Counted from the first letter of the stretch, positions 31,440 through 42,559 are shown. The stretch is 64,000 nucleotides of DNA from Puccinia triticina (GCF_026914185.1 NC_070561.1:4030001-4094000); one strand, 5' to 3'. Translations and numbers: made by a program. The notes: generated by a model not told the origin, from the letters alone.

Positions 31440-32300
31440 CGGTACAGCACCCCTCTCGATGACCGCTCTGACCGGCCATCGGGAAAACTCATATCTCCTC
31501 CCCATGACCGGTACGTGCCGGTCATCGAGGGGACTCACACCTCTCGATGATCGGTCTGTACCGGTCACCGAGGAGACTCAGATCTCCTCCTCATGACCGG
31601 TCTGTGCCGGTCACCGAGGGGATGCACAACTCTCAATAACCGGTCCGTGCCGGTCATTGAGGGGACTCAGGTCTCCTCTCAATGACCGGTCTGTGCCGGT
31701 GTCATCGAGGGGAATCAGGTCTCCTCTCAATGAGATGACCGGTCTGTACCGGTCATTGAGAGGACTTATTGTGTTTTGCTTAATGGTTGGACTTCGAGAG
31801 TGAAGTTGAGTGCTATAGTTATGGGGTTGTCTGGCACAGCCCCAGTTTAATCTCCATCATTCTGCCATACGGAGCCCGCCTGTACCTAAGTGAAAATGAT
31901 CATGATGATCTTTATTTCACGATGCGAGGCAAAAACAAAAAAAATGGAATTACGGAATGCCATGATTTGTGCACAGCAACAGGACCATCCGTCCAAGCAT
32001 TCTACAAAACACAATAGGTCTCCCCTCGATGACCGGTCTCCGCTGGTCATTAGGAGGACTCAGTTCTCCCCTTGATGGCCGGTCTGTGCCAGTCATCGAG
32101 GGGAATCAGGTCTCCTCTCGATGACCGATCTGCGCCGGTCATCGAGGGGAATCAGGTCTCCTCTCGATGACCGATCTGCGCCGGTCATCGAGGGGAATCA
32201 GGTCTCCTCTTGATGACCGGTCTGTGCCGGTCATCGAGGGGAATCAGGTCTCCCCTCGATGACCGGTCTCCGCCGGTCATCGAGAGGACTCAGTTCAATT
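31440..32300. repeat. Palindromic minisatellite of ACCGGT type, array 2
   Basis: Units of about 50 bp with GACCGGT(C/A)TG..CCGGTCATCGAGG. In 32085-32260 several consecutive units are almost identical, showing recent tandem growth. Sequence at 31768-32015 interrupts the array. Confidence 0.75.
31768..32015. mobile_element. Small insertion with 11-bp inverted ends inside array 2
   Basis: ATTGTGTTTTG at the start and CAAAACACAAT at the end; 248 bp without array units. A 76-codon frame covers most of it but has no known domain. No clear target duplication. Confidence 0.4.
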
Positions 32301-32903
32301 TCTTGGACCAAGAGTCAGAAACACCATCAGCCTACATCGGTATCCCAAACTTCATCAAGAGGCCCTCGGCCTCCACTCCAACAAATTGGATCTAAATAAT
32401 CATGTATCCATCAGCTCGGCGAAGCACTTCACATTTGTGGACTGTGGCCATCGCTATCGGGCCAGATACACTATCTTTCAGCCGGCTTCCAGCTCTGTAC
32501 AGACAGGGCCAGCCAAAACTTTTTTTCCAAAAGTGTTGGAGATGTGGAGGCAACAATCACCCATACCTCCTGGCCCAACCCCTTGTGCAATTTATAATAT
32601 CACACCAGGCGTCCAAACGGGACCTTAAGAATATAACACAACCAAAAACACAAAAGATGGGCTAGCAGGAGCATTGATGTGACTACCTATTGTATCACTA
32701 ACACCTTCAACCTTTCACTCCCTGCATCTTGGCCTCATACCTAATTTATTTGTGACAGCCTCTTGTGCTTATCATGTTGTACATGGACATTTTGCTTGCA
32801 GAGACATAAACATGTTTCTTGGATTATCACTTTTATACCATCTGTTGTATTGACAACTAGGAAATTCATCAATTTTACAAAACTTTGGAGTAAATTTAAC
32901 ACC
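32301..32903. other. No supported gene
   Basis: Mixed composition, possibly decayed coding sequence near 32390-32640. Nothing recognisable. Confidence 0.25.
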
Positions 32904-32906
32904 TTA

Positions 32907-33243
32907 GGCCTTGCTTGGCACCAATATGGGGGTTCACAATAGGATCAAAATAAAACTTTGGAGCAAATTTTAAGGCCTTTACAGACAATGTTTTAAAAAA
33001 TGAAGAAGTTGCTCTGATTTCCAGGGGACACATAATCCTGTACATCCTGCCATATTTTTGAAAAGTTGTTGATAAAGTTCTTAAAATTGACTCTAAAGTT
33101 TTATTTTTATCCTATTGTGAACCCCCCTAATATGATCCAGGCAATGTATGATTTTTTTTATCTGATCAAGACCACCAAACCTTGATCAGATGTCACAACA
33201 ATTCACATTATATCAAACAATTATATTGGCACCAAACAAGGCC
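32907..33243. mobile_element. PIF/Harbinger-like MITE, 337 bp, TSD TTA
   Basis: TIR GGCCTTGCTTGGCACCAATA with inverse TATTGGCACCAAACAAGGCC, flanked by TTA at 32904-32906 and 33244-33246. A second internal inverted pair (GGGGTTCACAATAGGATC) lies just inside. The 3-bp TTA duplication and GG start fit PIF/Harbinger. Confidence 0.88.
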
Positions 33244-33614
33244 TTAAGTTTTTAGATGCACCATAAATGTAGGTGTTATATTGCACAAATCATTAAATAA
33301 AAAAACAACCTATTCAAAATGTGGCACTCAAGCTTTTTTTCAGGCAAGGTGAAAAACTCATCTCCTCAATATTTTCATCATATGCAGGAAGTTTTGCTAT
33401 GTTCAGTGCCATAATAGAAATATTACACTATTGAAAATTTTAAAGTATAGTATTGCTTTTATGGTGCTGAAGGTAGTCAAATTATTTCACTCTGATCAAA
33501 ATATTGAGGATATCAGTTGTTGACCTTGCCATCTCAGAACCTTCTATACATTAAGAATTTAAAAGCATGAACACATGAGCTACTGACACAGAGTGAAGCA
33601 GTTGAGCTGGGCAC

Positions 33615-33651
33615 CTGGACTCTGCAGCGGCGCAGCCGCTTTAGCCTCTAG
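33615..33651 (+). mobile_element. Helitron-type 3' terminus, copy 2
   Basis: Hairpin GCGGC-GCA-GCCGC (33627-33639), then TTTAGCCT and CTAG (33648-33651), followed by T. Confidence 0.65.
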
Positions 33652-35235
33652 TACTATACTAAACTAATAATAATACTAAAAAAACTAAATAGCATGATAT
33701 GTTGTTCAAATATTCAGATGCGTAGAGGGTTATCACAACTAAAATCTGTCCGCAGTGAGTCTATGCCGGCTACCACCTGGTAGTTAGAATATATATCCTA
33801 AACGCTCACAACAAATACGTCAGTTCTAATTGGTCCTTGTCTCCTGACCTTATAAATGATTTTTCAAGTATTTAACTAATCAATCCGGAGTTCTACTAGG
33901 AATATGTTAAGGACTGATTGTTATAATGATATTGGAAAGTGTCTTGACAGAGATATGTTTCTTCAATTTAATGTAACAGGTAAGTTTTCCTGCCAACAAC
34001 TAATTTATATTCACTAAGAGTACTTGTAAAATTTGCAACAGTGGTTAGAGATATGTTAATCCACGTGTTCAAAAATAGAAATCCTCTATCACATTGGGGA
34101 CTCCCTTGTAAAGCTCAAAAGTGTTCCTGAGAACCTTTTGCTGAGTGTGGAAAGGGATGAATGAGGTTACCTCTGCCTTTCCTGGGTCACTAGACACTAA
34201 AACAAGCCCCCCAATCTACGATTGGAAGGTTTATGTAGTGATAGTGGAGGTGTATCAAAAGATGGCCTACTTTGAGCAGGTGGCTTAAGGGTTATGGTGA
34301 TGTAGCTGATGTGTAAGTGTTCTAATGAGGTTGTAATTTGTATGTAAGGGTGTAAAACCACAATATAGAGTGGGGCTAATACTGTAGAGTGAGCAAGTAT
34401 TGTACTGTTATGGGGTAAGCTGAGTGCAAGTAGTTTGCTGAGAGAAATTACAACTGGGGGGAGGAGAGCCTCCTTAAATAGAAAAGAGTGAGACATTTTA
34501 GCTCCAGGGGAACAAGAGAATGAGGGGTTTTAGCTGCCCTGAAAGCTACAATGAGGTATTTTGGCTGGTGATTGACAGGTCACATGAGGTCACAATTTCA
34601 TATGAGGGAATTTAGCTAGTGAGAAATAGGAGGTGAGATGTTTTAGCTGGCCTGGCATGTCAAATGATGTCATCTGCAAGCTGCATGAGGGGTTTTTGCT
34701 ATCTTGATGCCTGCTTGATGTCATCTGTCAACTGTCAGACTGCAGCCCCTATTACACTAGTCTGCATGCACCTGCATAAGACTGAATTAGACTGCATAAG
34801 CCTGCATCAAGTGTGCATGACACTGCATGACACTGCATGACATGTGCATAGCACAATGAAATGCAGTGCAGCTGATGAGGTAAAGTATATGTAAAGGGTA
34901 GACAAGCTGTCAGGGTGGTCCATGTAACGGATTACATGTCCTGGGTAAGTGTGGTTCATGTAACGGAATACATGCCCTGAGTATGGTGTTTTGTGTGTAT
35001 GTAACTGAATGATGGTGTCTTGAAGAGGGTGTAACTTGTGATCCAGAGGGGTTTAGGGTTTGTTGTCCATGGTGTTCTGTGTAGTTTTGGCCATAGAATC
35101 CAGTGGTTTTGCCGTGTTAGGTGATTTGTGAGTGTACATATGAGAAAAAAGGAAATTTTGAAATGGGCTAGATGGGTAACCATAAAGCATACCACAACAT
35201 TTGGTTGGTCGACCATTTTGAATAAATCAAAGAAA
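33652..35235. other. Intergenic, simple-repeat rich
   Basis: TGCATGA-type repeats at 34765-34860 and a duplicated phrase CATGTAACGGA(T/A)TACATG at 34921 and 34958. Minus-strand frames of 86-99 codons lack domains. A TATA-like element (TTTAAGGAGG inverse) is near 34470. Confidence 0.3.
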
Positions 35236-35238
35236 TAA

Positions 35239-36300
35239 CACTACAAACATTTATTATTTTGCCCAAAAATAAAATAAAAGTCAACATGAAAAAAATAAAA
35301 CCAAAATTTCACTCAGGGGAACAAACTGAGCATGCTGAGCCAAAAAAATAAAATGTCCCAAACTGAGCAAAAAACATTGGACAATGTCTTGGGATGGTTT
35401 TTTTTCACGGGCCTGGCGGGCCTGGAGCGGGCTTGAGCGGGCCTTGAGCGGGCCTGAGACGGGCCTGCCCCAAAAGCACATTGGCTCAGTATTAAAGGAG
35501 TTTTGCCTTGCCCTGGGAGCTTCTGGGGCTTTTGATGGGCCCAAAATCTCAACATGGGCTTTTGGTGGTCTAGAAGTATCAACCTGGGCCAATGAATAGC
35601 CCATGGGCCTTTGAATTTCCAGAAAGCCCACCATGAGCCCCCACATAGCTAATGGGCTCTTGGTGGCCCATGAAGATCCCTATGGGCCAACAGATACTTC
35701 CAATGGAAAAGTTCCATCATGGGATCCCATGGGCTTTGTGCTTCCTTTCTGGGCCACAAAAAGCCCATAGGGAGCTTTTTGGACCACCAAAAGCCCATGA
35801 GGATATTTGTTGGCCCATGGAGATCTTCATGGGCCACCAAAAGCCCATGAGGGTATCTGTTGGCCCATGGAGATCTTCATGGGCTACCAACAACCCATTA
35901 GCTATGTGGGGGCTCATGGTGGGCTTTCTGGGAATTCAAAGGCCCATGGGCTATTTATTGGCCCAGGTTGATACTTCTAGACCACCAAAAGCCCATGTTG
36001 AGATTTTGGGCCCATCAAAAGCCCAAGAAGCTCCCAGGGCAAGGCAAAACTTCTTCAATACTGAGCCAATGTGCTTTTGGGGCAGGCCCGTCTCAGGCCC
36101 GCTCAAGCCCGCTCCAGGCCTGCCAGGCCCGTGAAAAAAAACCATCCCAAGACATTGTCCAATGTTTTTTGCTCAGTTTGGGACATTTTATTTTTTTGGC
36201 TCAGCATGCTCAGTTTGTTCCCCTGAGTGAAATTTTGGTTTTATTTTTTTCATGTTGACTTTTATTTTATTTTTGGGCAAAATAATAAATGTTTGTAGTG
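35239..36300. mobile_element. Foldback element with CACTA ends, 1,062 bp, TSD TAA
   Basis: Ends CACTACAAACATTTATTATT and its exact inverse; TAA flanks both sides (35236-35238, 36301-36303), as in CACTA/EnSpm transposons. Nearly the whole element is two mirrored arms of about 530 bp meeting near 35768. The arms contain GGGCCTGG/CCAGGCCC runs and, towards the centre, repeated GGCCCATGAAGATC palindromes. No transposase, so it is non-autonomous. Confidence 0.9.
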
Positions 36301-36599
36301 TAAGAAGACAAAGAATAATAATATATGCGTTATGCTTCAAAAATAAAAAGGTTGATTTATTTGTTGCCTTTATCGCGTAAATAAATTAGAGTGTGAAAGC
36401 AATACTGGTAGAGTAGGAATGTGGGATAAGGTGTGAAGTCAACCGTGCTGACTTCATATAGCTTTCCACTTGCTCTTTGTCTGTGGCAGACGTTCGGGCC
36501 TTTCATTCTTGACTGACCCCCGGTCTGCCCCAGAACAGTCCGCTTCCCCTTTGCGCTCATGGACCAAGGTATTCTCGCAGTTCCTGGCTCTCATATCAT

Positions 36600-37065
36600 T
36601 AATCATTGAGAGGAGAATGAGTCCCCTCAATGGCCGGTCTGACTGGTCATCAAGAGTTGCGACTCCCCTTGATGACTGGCACAGAGCGGTCACGGGGAGG
36701 ATATCTGAGCTGGTCTGAGTCCCCTCAATGCAGACCGGTAATCAAGAGGTGTGACTCCCCTTGATGACCGGCACAGACCGTTCATTGGGTGGAGATCTCA
36801 GTCCCATCAATGACCGGTGCAGACCAGTCATCGGGAGGATATCCAAATCCCCTCAATGGCCGGTCAGACCGGTCAACCGGCCATTGAGAGGTGTGAGTTC
36901 CCTCAATGGCCAGTCAGACCGGTCATTGAGAGGAGTGAGTCCCCTCAATGATTGGTGCAGACCGGTCATTGGGAGGATATCCAAATCCTGTCAATGGCCG
37001 GTCAGACCGGTCATCAAGAGTTGTCAGTCCCCTCAATGGCCAGCATAGACCGGTCATCGAGAGAT
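36600..37065. repeat. Palindromic minisatellite of ACCGGT type, array 3
   Basis: About nine units with GACCGGTCA..TGGCCGGTCAGACC, in inverse orientation to array 2, and followed by the inverse cassette A. Confidence 0.75.
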
Positions 37066-37174
37066 GTGCAGACCGCCAAGGAGGTCAAAGCCACCCCGGC
37101 AAGCGTGGACACATTCTCTGCTCAAAGCCAACTGCCTCGGATTTGGAACACATCTGGATGACCCTGACCATTCA

Positions 37175-37731
37175 CCCTGAGGAAAAAACCTCTCAAGCTG
37201 ACCTGTAAACACTCAGACAAGTGTGTACAGGCCAGTGTTCTGTCTGCCCAGGTGGAGGGCCCTTGCAACACTTTGTGGTGTAGGATTTCAGCGCCCAGGC
37301 TTTTTTTCACCTGGTGTCATATGCGAGCTGGGACTGATACTTAAAGGGCTGGGGTGAAGCTGTTTGTCCCCCCAGGGGATCTGGTTTTGTCCCACCCCCT
37401 CCCTGAAGGCCCCCTGTTTCACTTGAGTAGGTCCCTTCTTGATTTGAAAAAACAAAAATTCTAATCTTGAACAAAAATTTGAAATTTAAACTTCAAACTC
37501 ACACAAAACAAAAATTTGACCACAATCAAAACATACAAGAAAATAAAATCAACTCAAACAAAACCAAAGATTTACACTTAATAAAAAAACAACTCTACAA
37601 AAAAACAAACTTGAACTTTTTAAACTTAAAAAACACAAATATCAAACTTTTATTTTTTTGCCTGCAATTTCAATGAAATGAAGCATGAACCCATGAGCTC
37701 AGTTTCCGTATAACTGTGGTTTTAATAAACT
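37175..37731 (-). repeat. Promoter-like cassette A, copy 3, with AT-rich tail
   Basis: Inverse of copies 1 and 2, from TCAGCTTGAGAGG-type sequence to CTGTGGTTTTAATAAACTTGG at 37731. Instead of the usual middle part it has a 240-bp A-rich tract (37440-37675), also present inverted at 61195-61330. Confidence 0.6.
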
Positions 37732-38204
37732 TGGATTAGTTGATCACTTATTATTACAGCTCATGAAGTGCAACACTAGATGGGCCAACAAGCAAGTTTC
37801 ATATGTTGATACACCTGGTACATTCCATTGCACAATTTGGTCCAGCCAGCCTTTTTGCACTACAAACATTTATTATTTTGCCCAAAAATAAACGGACTTA
37901 CTTCGCGCACTGCGAAAAGCTCTTTGCGCACTGTGCAGTGCGCGAAGTTTGCAAACACTTCGCGCACTGCGCGTGAAGGGCGCAACTTTTTCAAATTATT
38001 TTTTGACCAATCAATAGAAAAGCTTATTGTTGTCCTATGTGAATTTATTTGGAGTTTTTTGAAGCTTCTCTGTATGCTTAAAAATTCCACCAATAAAAAG
38101 AACAAGTACAGTCACTTGGGGACCTGGAATCCATATTCCCACCAGTCAAAAAATCCAAATAATTTAGTGAATCATGATACATAATCCCACTTTCTTAAAT
38201 CCAC

Positions 38205-38515
38205 AGAATTCTAGACCTGCAGATCTAAGTTTTGGGGTGTTTTTTTCCCCACAAAATGGTGCAAAAATTGACCCATTATTCTCACTTGGCACTTTGAATA
38301 TCCCCAAAGGCCCGAAGGCCCTATGGATGACCCTTGAGCTGTGCCGGAGCAACAAGCAAAAGAGGGCCGGTTGGTAAACTAGCCAGGGAGGGCCTAACCA
38401 AGCAGCTAGGGGCCTCCCAGGGAGGGGGCGGACGAAGCCAAATCCCCTGAGAATCAATTGACTCACCTCCTCTTTATATACCCACCAGCAACACTCCACC
38501 GTACCACACTTTTAG
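38205..38515 (+). promoter_or_regulatory. Promoter-like cassette B, copy 1
   Basis: Conserved with 46615-46905: GGGGTGTTTTTTT, a short repeat GGCCCGAAGGCCC, GTGCCGGAGCAACAAGC, GGGAGGGGGCGGACGAA and TTTATATA at about 38473. It shares core blocks with cassette A. The ATG of the next frame is about 50 bases after the TATA box, so it probably acts as a promoter. Confidence 0.55.
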
Positions 38516-38522
38516 CAAGACC

Positions 38523-39101
38523 ATGGCCACAACACCCGCCTCCCTAGCTACTGTCACCGCCTTGGTGGTACCTCCACCTTGCTGTGCCACTCCCGTTGCC
38601 AACAACCCGCATCCCGTACCACGTGTGGTCCTTGCCCCGGCAAACAACAACCCAGGAAACGTCCAATGCACACATTCACCACGCCTCCCCCTGTCTACCC
38701 ATGACAAGCAAACAGGCGCACATCCCTCCATACTAATACTGGCGCAGTCCACTCCACGGGCCCCGCGACCTAGGCGCCTCACTTGGTTGGCCCTGACCAG
38801 CTCCTTGCCAACCTGCCGCCCCAACTGCTACTATGTGATCTCAATGGCTGTTCGCTCCGGCTGGAATCTCACTCTGGGGCCAGACATTGTCCAAACCAAA
38901 CTCCCAGATCAATGCGGCTTCTTGGACCATGGCAATCATAATTCCTCTACTATAGACCTCTTGCATTGCTTGCGTCAGATTGTTGCTGATGCAGTCAAAA
39001 AGGATCCTGTGATGTGGTGTGAGCCTATCTTAGGCAGGGACCACAATCTTTATACTTCTAAAATCCTTGACAAGGACGTTTGGGGTGGCGCAATCGGTTA
39101 G
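38523..39101 (+). CDS. Unrecognised 192-codon frame downstream of cassette B
   Basis: ATG with favourable context (GACCATGGCC). The first 80 residues are Ala/Pro/Val-rich and low complexity (start MATTPASLATV). The second half is more protein-like (TWLALTSSLPTCRPNCYYV, DLLHCLRQIVADAVKKDP, MWCEPILGRDHNLY). No homologous family comes to mind. Its position after a TATA box inside a MULE suggests an element-borne or captured gene. Introns are possible but not needed. Confidence 0.4.
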   Translation: MATTPASLATVTALVVPPPCCATPVANNPHPVPRVVLAPANNNPGNVQCTHSPRLPLSTHDKQTGAHPSILILAQSTPRAPRPRRLTWLALTSSLPTCRPNCYYVISMAVRSGWNLTLGPDIVQTKLPDQCGFLDHGNHNSSTIDLLHCLRQIVADAVKKDPVMWCEPILGRDHNLYTSKILDKDVWGGAIG

Positions 39102-39787
39102 TGACCACCATCTACGCTAAATCATTGGCATCTTGCATCCAACAAAAATTACTTACCTCAAATAGTTGATGATACGTACTAAACTGCTTGCATATTGATC
39201 CAGAACTCGCCATTTTGGCTGACCATTTCCAAACAGAAATTTTCTCCATTGTTGTTCAAACCGGAAGGTTGAATTCTTTTATAACGGCTCCCAGGAAAAA
39301 TAAATAGGTCCTCAACAACTTTCTCTGTTTGCCGTTTCTCTCACAGGTTGATAGGTTTGGGCAAAGCCATAACTATTCAAAAAAAATCTTTCTGGTCTAC
39401 TCAGGTATACGTGAGTCAATAAAAATCACAAATCCATGTGGATTTAAGGAAATCAAGAAGAAAAAAAGTCATTGTTTTTGTTATTTGGTTTTGACCTTGT
39501 GACTATTTGAAATCCATGTATCCAGATTACAATGCAATCACTTTATCGCCGATTCCACGGGAAGAACTATCAAACCAATTGACCTGTTTCCCGCCAGAAT
39601 TGGACTTTGATACAACTATTTTCCCCACGGATGAAGACAGCTTCCTCCATGCTGCTCTCCAACTGGTCTCTCAACTTCGTCAGATGCATTATTATACTGA
39701 TACCGCTTTGTTCACTTTACGCTGTGAGATTTGTAATACTGCTTTGGTTGTTCTTATTTCCTGGTGTAGAGACTGTAAAATGAAGAT

Positions 39788-39872
39788 GTGTCTGGTGAGA
39801 GTCGAACTCACGACCTCAGCTATGCTGAGACACATACTAGAGTGCTGCCTTTACCAACTAGGCTACAGACAC
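39788..39872 (-). tRNA. tRNA-like sequence in TRIM LTR, left copy
   Basis: 85 nt. Perfect 7-bp acceptor stem (GTGTCTG/CAGACAC), D arm GCCT..AGGC with A box TAGCCTAGTTGG, long variable-arm-like hairpin (CTCAGC..GCTGAG), and T arm GTGAG-TTCGACT-CTCAC with B box. The anticodon stem is weak (4 bp) and its loop TCTAGTAT has 8 nt, so I treat it as tRNA-derived and assign no amino acid. Confidence 0.6.
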
Positions 39873-40209
39873 TTGTGGCTGCCAGCTGGGTGGTTGGTCG
39901 GTAGTGCTCATGGGTCAATCCGACAGCCCTCCATACTGTGGTGATACATCATGGTAGCAGACTAACAGACAACTCAACACCCCCCCTTGCTACATGATGG
40001 GAAGTGGGGATTGACCCCAAGAGAGAGTGGGAATGAGACCCAGGAAAGATGATCAGCGTAGGGATTGAACCCGTGATCTAGATGTAGGCTTATAGGGGTT
40101 TGCGTGGTCTTACAAGTAAGCATTCACAAATTCATCAAGTCTCTATTGTAAGCGAGTAACGCTCAGGTAGCTCTGGGCTCATAACCTGTAGAGACTGTAA
40201 AATGAAGAT

Positions 40210-40294
40210 GTGTCTGGTGAGAGTCAAACTCACGACCTCAGCTATGCTGAGACACATACTAGAGTGCTGCCTTTACCAACTAGGCTACAGACGC
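40210..40294 (-). tRNA. tRNA-like sequence in TRIM LTR, right copy
   Basis: Same as the left copy with two changes: one acceptor-stem mismatch and TTTGACT instead of TTCGACT in the T loop. Confidence 0.55.
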
Positions 40295-40401
40295 TTGTGG
40301 CTGCCAGCTGGGTGGTTGGTTGGTAGTGCTCATGGGTCGATCCGACAGCCCTCCATACTGTGGTGATACATCATGGTAGCAGACTAACAGACAACTCAAC
40401 A

Positions 40402-41280
40402 CCTGGTCCACTTCCTCAGCTTTTCTCGTAAACTGACGAATTGCGCGTCAAAAAATGTCTCTTGTTTAGGTGGGCGAAAAAGATGCAAGATCTCATGCTG
40501 AGTCAACCGGTCATACTAAATTCGGAGAATATGCGTGACCAAACCCCCGTCCACCGAGTCATCTTGTTTCTATACTCCCTCTCTTTTCAAGTGACCCTGT
40601 CCCAATACTTTTGATCAGTAATCCCAGATCTAAATTCATCGCATTACAAGTATACTTAATTCACACTGAAGATGGTGACATCTATATGTAAGGTGTTAAA
40701 AATTTTGCGCTTCTTCACACATTGGCTTGTCTCCAATCTCGTCATAATGCTTCAAGATTTCACTGCACTTCCAAATTATTTCAACTATTTATATTGGATC
40801 CATCCATTTTACCAAGGAAACATTGCATGTACTTTCTTTGTTGTAGTAGGTAAACACTAGCATTTAACAAAATAACAAAATGGGAAGGTATGTATATATA
40901 GCGTTCATGACTTGCAAGACGCTGGTGTCTCCAGGGTTGTGACTTGTTTGCTTGGCCACTTGAACCTTGTGCAGTAAATCTGCTCCGTCTGTTGTGGATA
41001 ACATTTTTGATGCATCAAAAAAACTGTACAAAACCCATGTAAAAAAAGAAATCTTTTCATTAGGGTCAATTTTTTTCCTGCCATTTTATGTACAGCTAGT
41101 AACTCGCATGTGGAGAACCTTTGGGCCCCCCTCGGAGGGAGTTGGATAACTTCGGGATGTAGCTTGCCTTCTATGGCTGTACAGTCAACAATGGGTTAGC
41201 AAAAGTGACTCAATCTAACAATCCATTTCGCGGAGGTAAATTGATTTAGAAATCAATGCCTGCTTCCAGCTGCCGCGCAA
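40402..41280. other. No supported gene
   Basis: Short frames only; mixed composition with A-rich tracts. It is interior of the 37893-43067 MULE. Confidence 0.25.
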
Positions 41281-42110
41281 CTCGGTGGCTTACCTGCTCG
41301 GGCGGATCAGTCCCCACTCCGCTCCTTGGCCACCACGCTGCTAACTCAGCCAAGATTGACAGGCGATTGTCCCCTGGGCCCTACCTTACATCCGGCTAGC
41401 TCAGTTTTGCATGGGCGAACGCTCCCAAAGGTCCTACGGGCCAGGATGGTGACTATTGCCAGCTTCCTGCTGAGAATGTTCCATGCAAACAAATACCTTG
41501 GCACCCTTGATGGCTCAAGGGACCCCTCGTCATAAAACGTATCCCAACCAACTCGCACCGTCCTTGTCGGGTACGCCGCTCATGTGCCACATCTGATGGC
41601 CAGAAAAGGCCTCAATCTTGGTCTCGGATATGCCAGGGAGCTAGCCAAGACAATCCAATGGCAATCAAAAATGGTCAAGATTGGTGAGCCTTCACTCTCA
41701 AGTAAATGATGCTGATTGGCACGTTACAAATGTTATTTTGGCCTTTCTGTGTCCAATTCAGGTGGACTGACAGCCCTGGCGCAATATGCAAGGTCAAATT
41801 GATGTCAACAGCCGACAAGCTCAGTAAGCTATACTCGCTAGAGACCCCGCCGGTCTTCTGAGCTTGCTCCGTCGGCGTCGAGGCTCTGAAAGAGCTGCCC
41901 AGCCTGAAGGCAGTGATGATAGGCAGTGCTGGAGGGTCTACCAAGGGCGCTACACAGGCCGGACCCTGGCCTGCCTTCGCCCAACTACAAAGCTGCCCAC
42001 GTGGAAACTTTGCGCTCATTGGAATCAAACTCAGTCCTTGGGTGGATTAGGTTCTGGCGAGTTTTCAGGCACAGATGCTGGGAGAGGAGGATTTTCATGG
42101 AGATGATTAT
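41281..42110 (+). pseudogene. Decayed coding region, possibly captured
   Basis: GC-richer than its surroundings. Frame-switching pieces look protein-like: RTLPKVLRARMVTIASFLLR (41413 on), LGYARELAKTIQWQSK (about 41620), then an intron-like GTGAGC..CAG (about 41681-41760) and GGLTALAQYARS, VEALKELPSLKAVM and WPAFAQLQS. At least four shifts or stops occur. The family is unknown to me. Its place inside a MULE suggests gene capture. Confidence 0.35.
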
Positions 42111-42507
42111 TCAAAATCCAAAATGTGATTTACAGAGTGTATAATGGGCAGAAGCCTGTCAATGATGCAAATCACTAATGCATCTTTTCTTGTTGGTTGA
42201 ATTAGGCCATAAAGGTTTGCATATCTCACAAAAAACACATTTTTTGCGGCACTCAATTATGATTCAACAAATGGGGGCTTGGTTTTCAGAGTAAATGTGG
42301 TGAATTACTTTAGATTTAGATTCTTTTAAACTCAAGCCTGTACCTATTTCACTGCCAGGTATGTTTTAATTTACAGCAGAAAAACTATCACATTGGGATG
42401 GTGGAAGATGACTGAGACTCCCCTTCCGGAAAAAAATATTTGAGTGCTTGTGTGAGGCATTCTGACAGGTACCACTTATACATTTTCCTTGTAAAGGCCC
42501 TGTTAGG

Positions 42508-42510
<3 letters not shown>

Positions 42511-42547
<37 letters not shown>
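42511..42547 (+). repeat. Poly-G tract, about 37 bases
   Basis: An almost pure G run with one A near its start, directly upstream of a Helitron 3' end. It could form G-quadruplexes or be an assembly or polymerase-slippage product. Confidence 0.9.
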
Positions 42548-42548
<1 letters not shown>

Positions 42549-42559
42549 GAGACATAGGC

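Larger units (their letters stand above)
39765..40401 (-). mobile_element. TRIM (terminal-repeat retrotransposon in miniature) with tRNA-like LTRs
   Basis: Two 215-bp LTRs (39765-39979 and 40187-40401) start TGTTGAGTTG and end TCTCTACA on the minus strand; TSD CCTGG at 39760-39764 and 40402-40406. Next to the 5' LTR the internal region starts GGTTATGAGCCCAGAG, complementary to the anticodon-stem region of initiator tRNA-Met, a half-tRNA primer site. Before the 3' LTR is a polypurine tract (AAGGGGGGG). The 207-bp interior codes for nothing. The LTRs differ at four sites, all CG to CA/TG type. Each LTR contains a tRNA-like sequence. Confidence 0.93.

Noticed and set aside
35280..36258. Proteins of about 90-160 codons with repeated Gly-Pro-Lys motifs
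   Set aside because: They are translations of the mirrored arms of the foldback element and occur on both strands.
39788..39872. Functional cellular tRNA gene
   Set aside because: The anticodon stem is short and the loop has 8 nt; it lies inside an LTR and is repeated with it, so tRNA-derived is the safer call.
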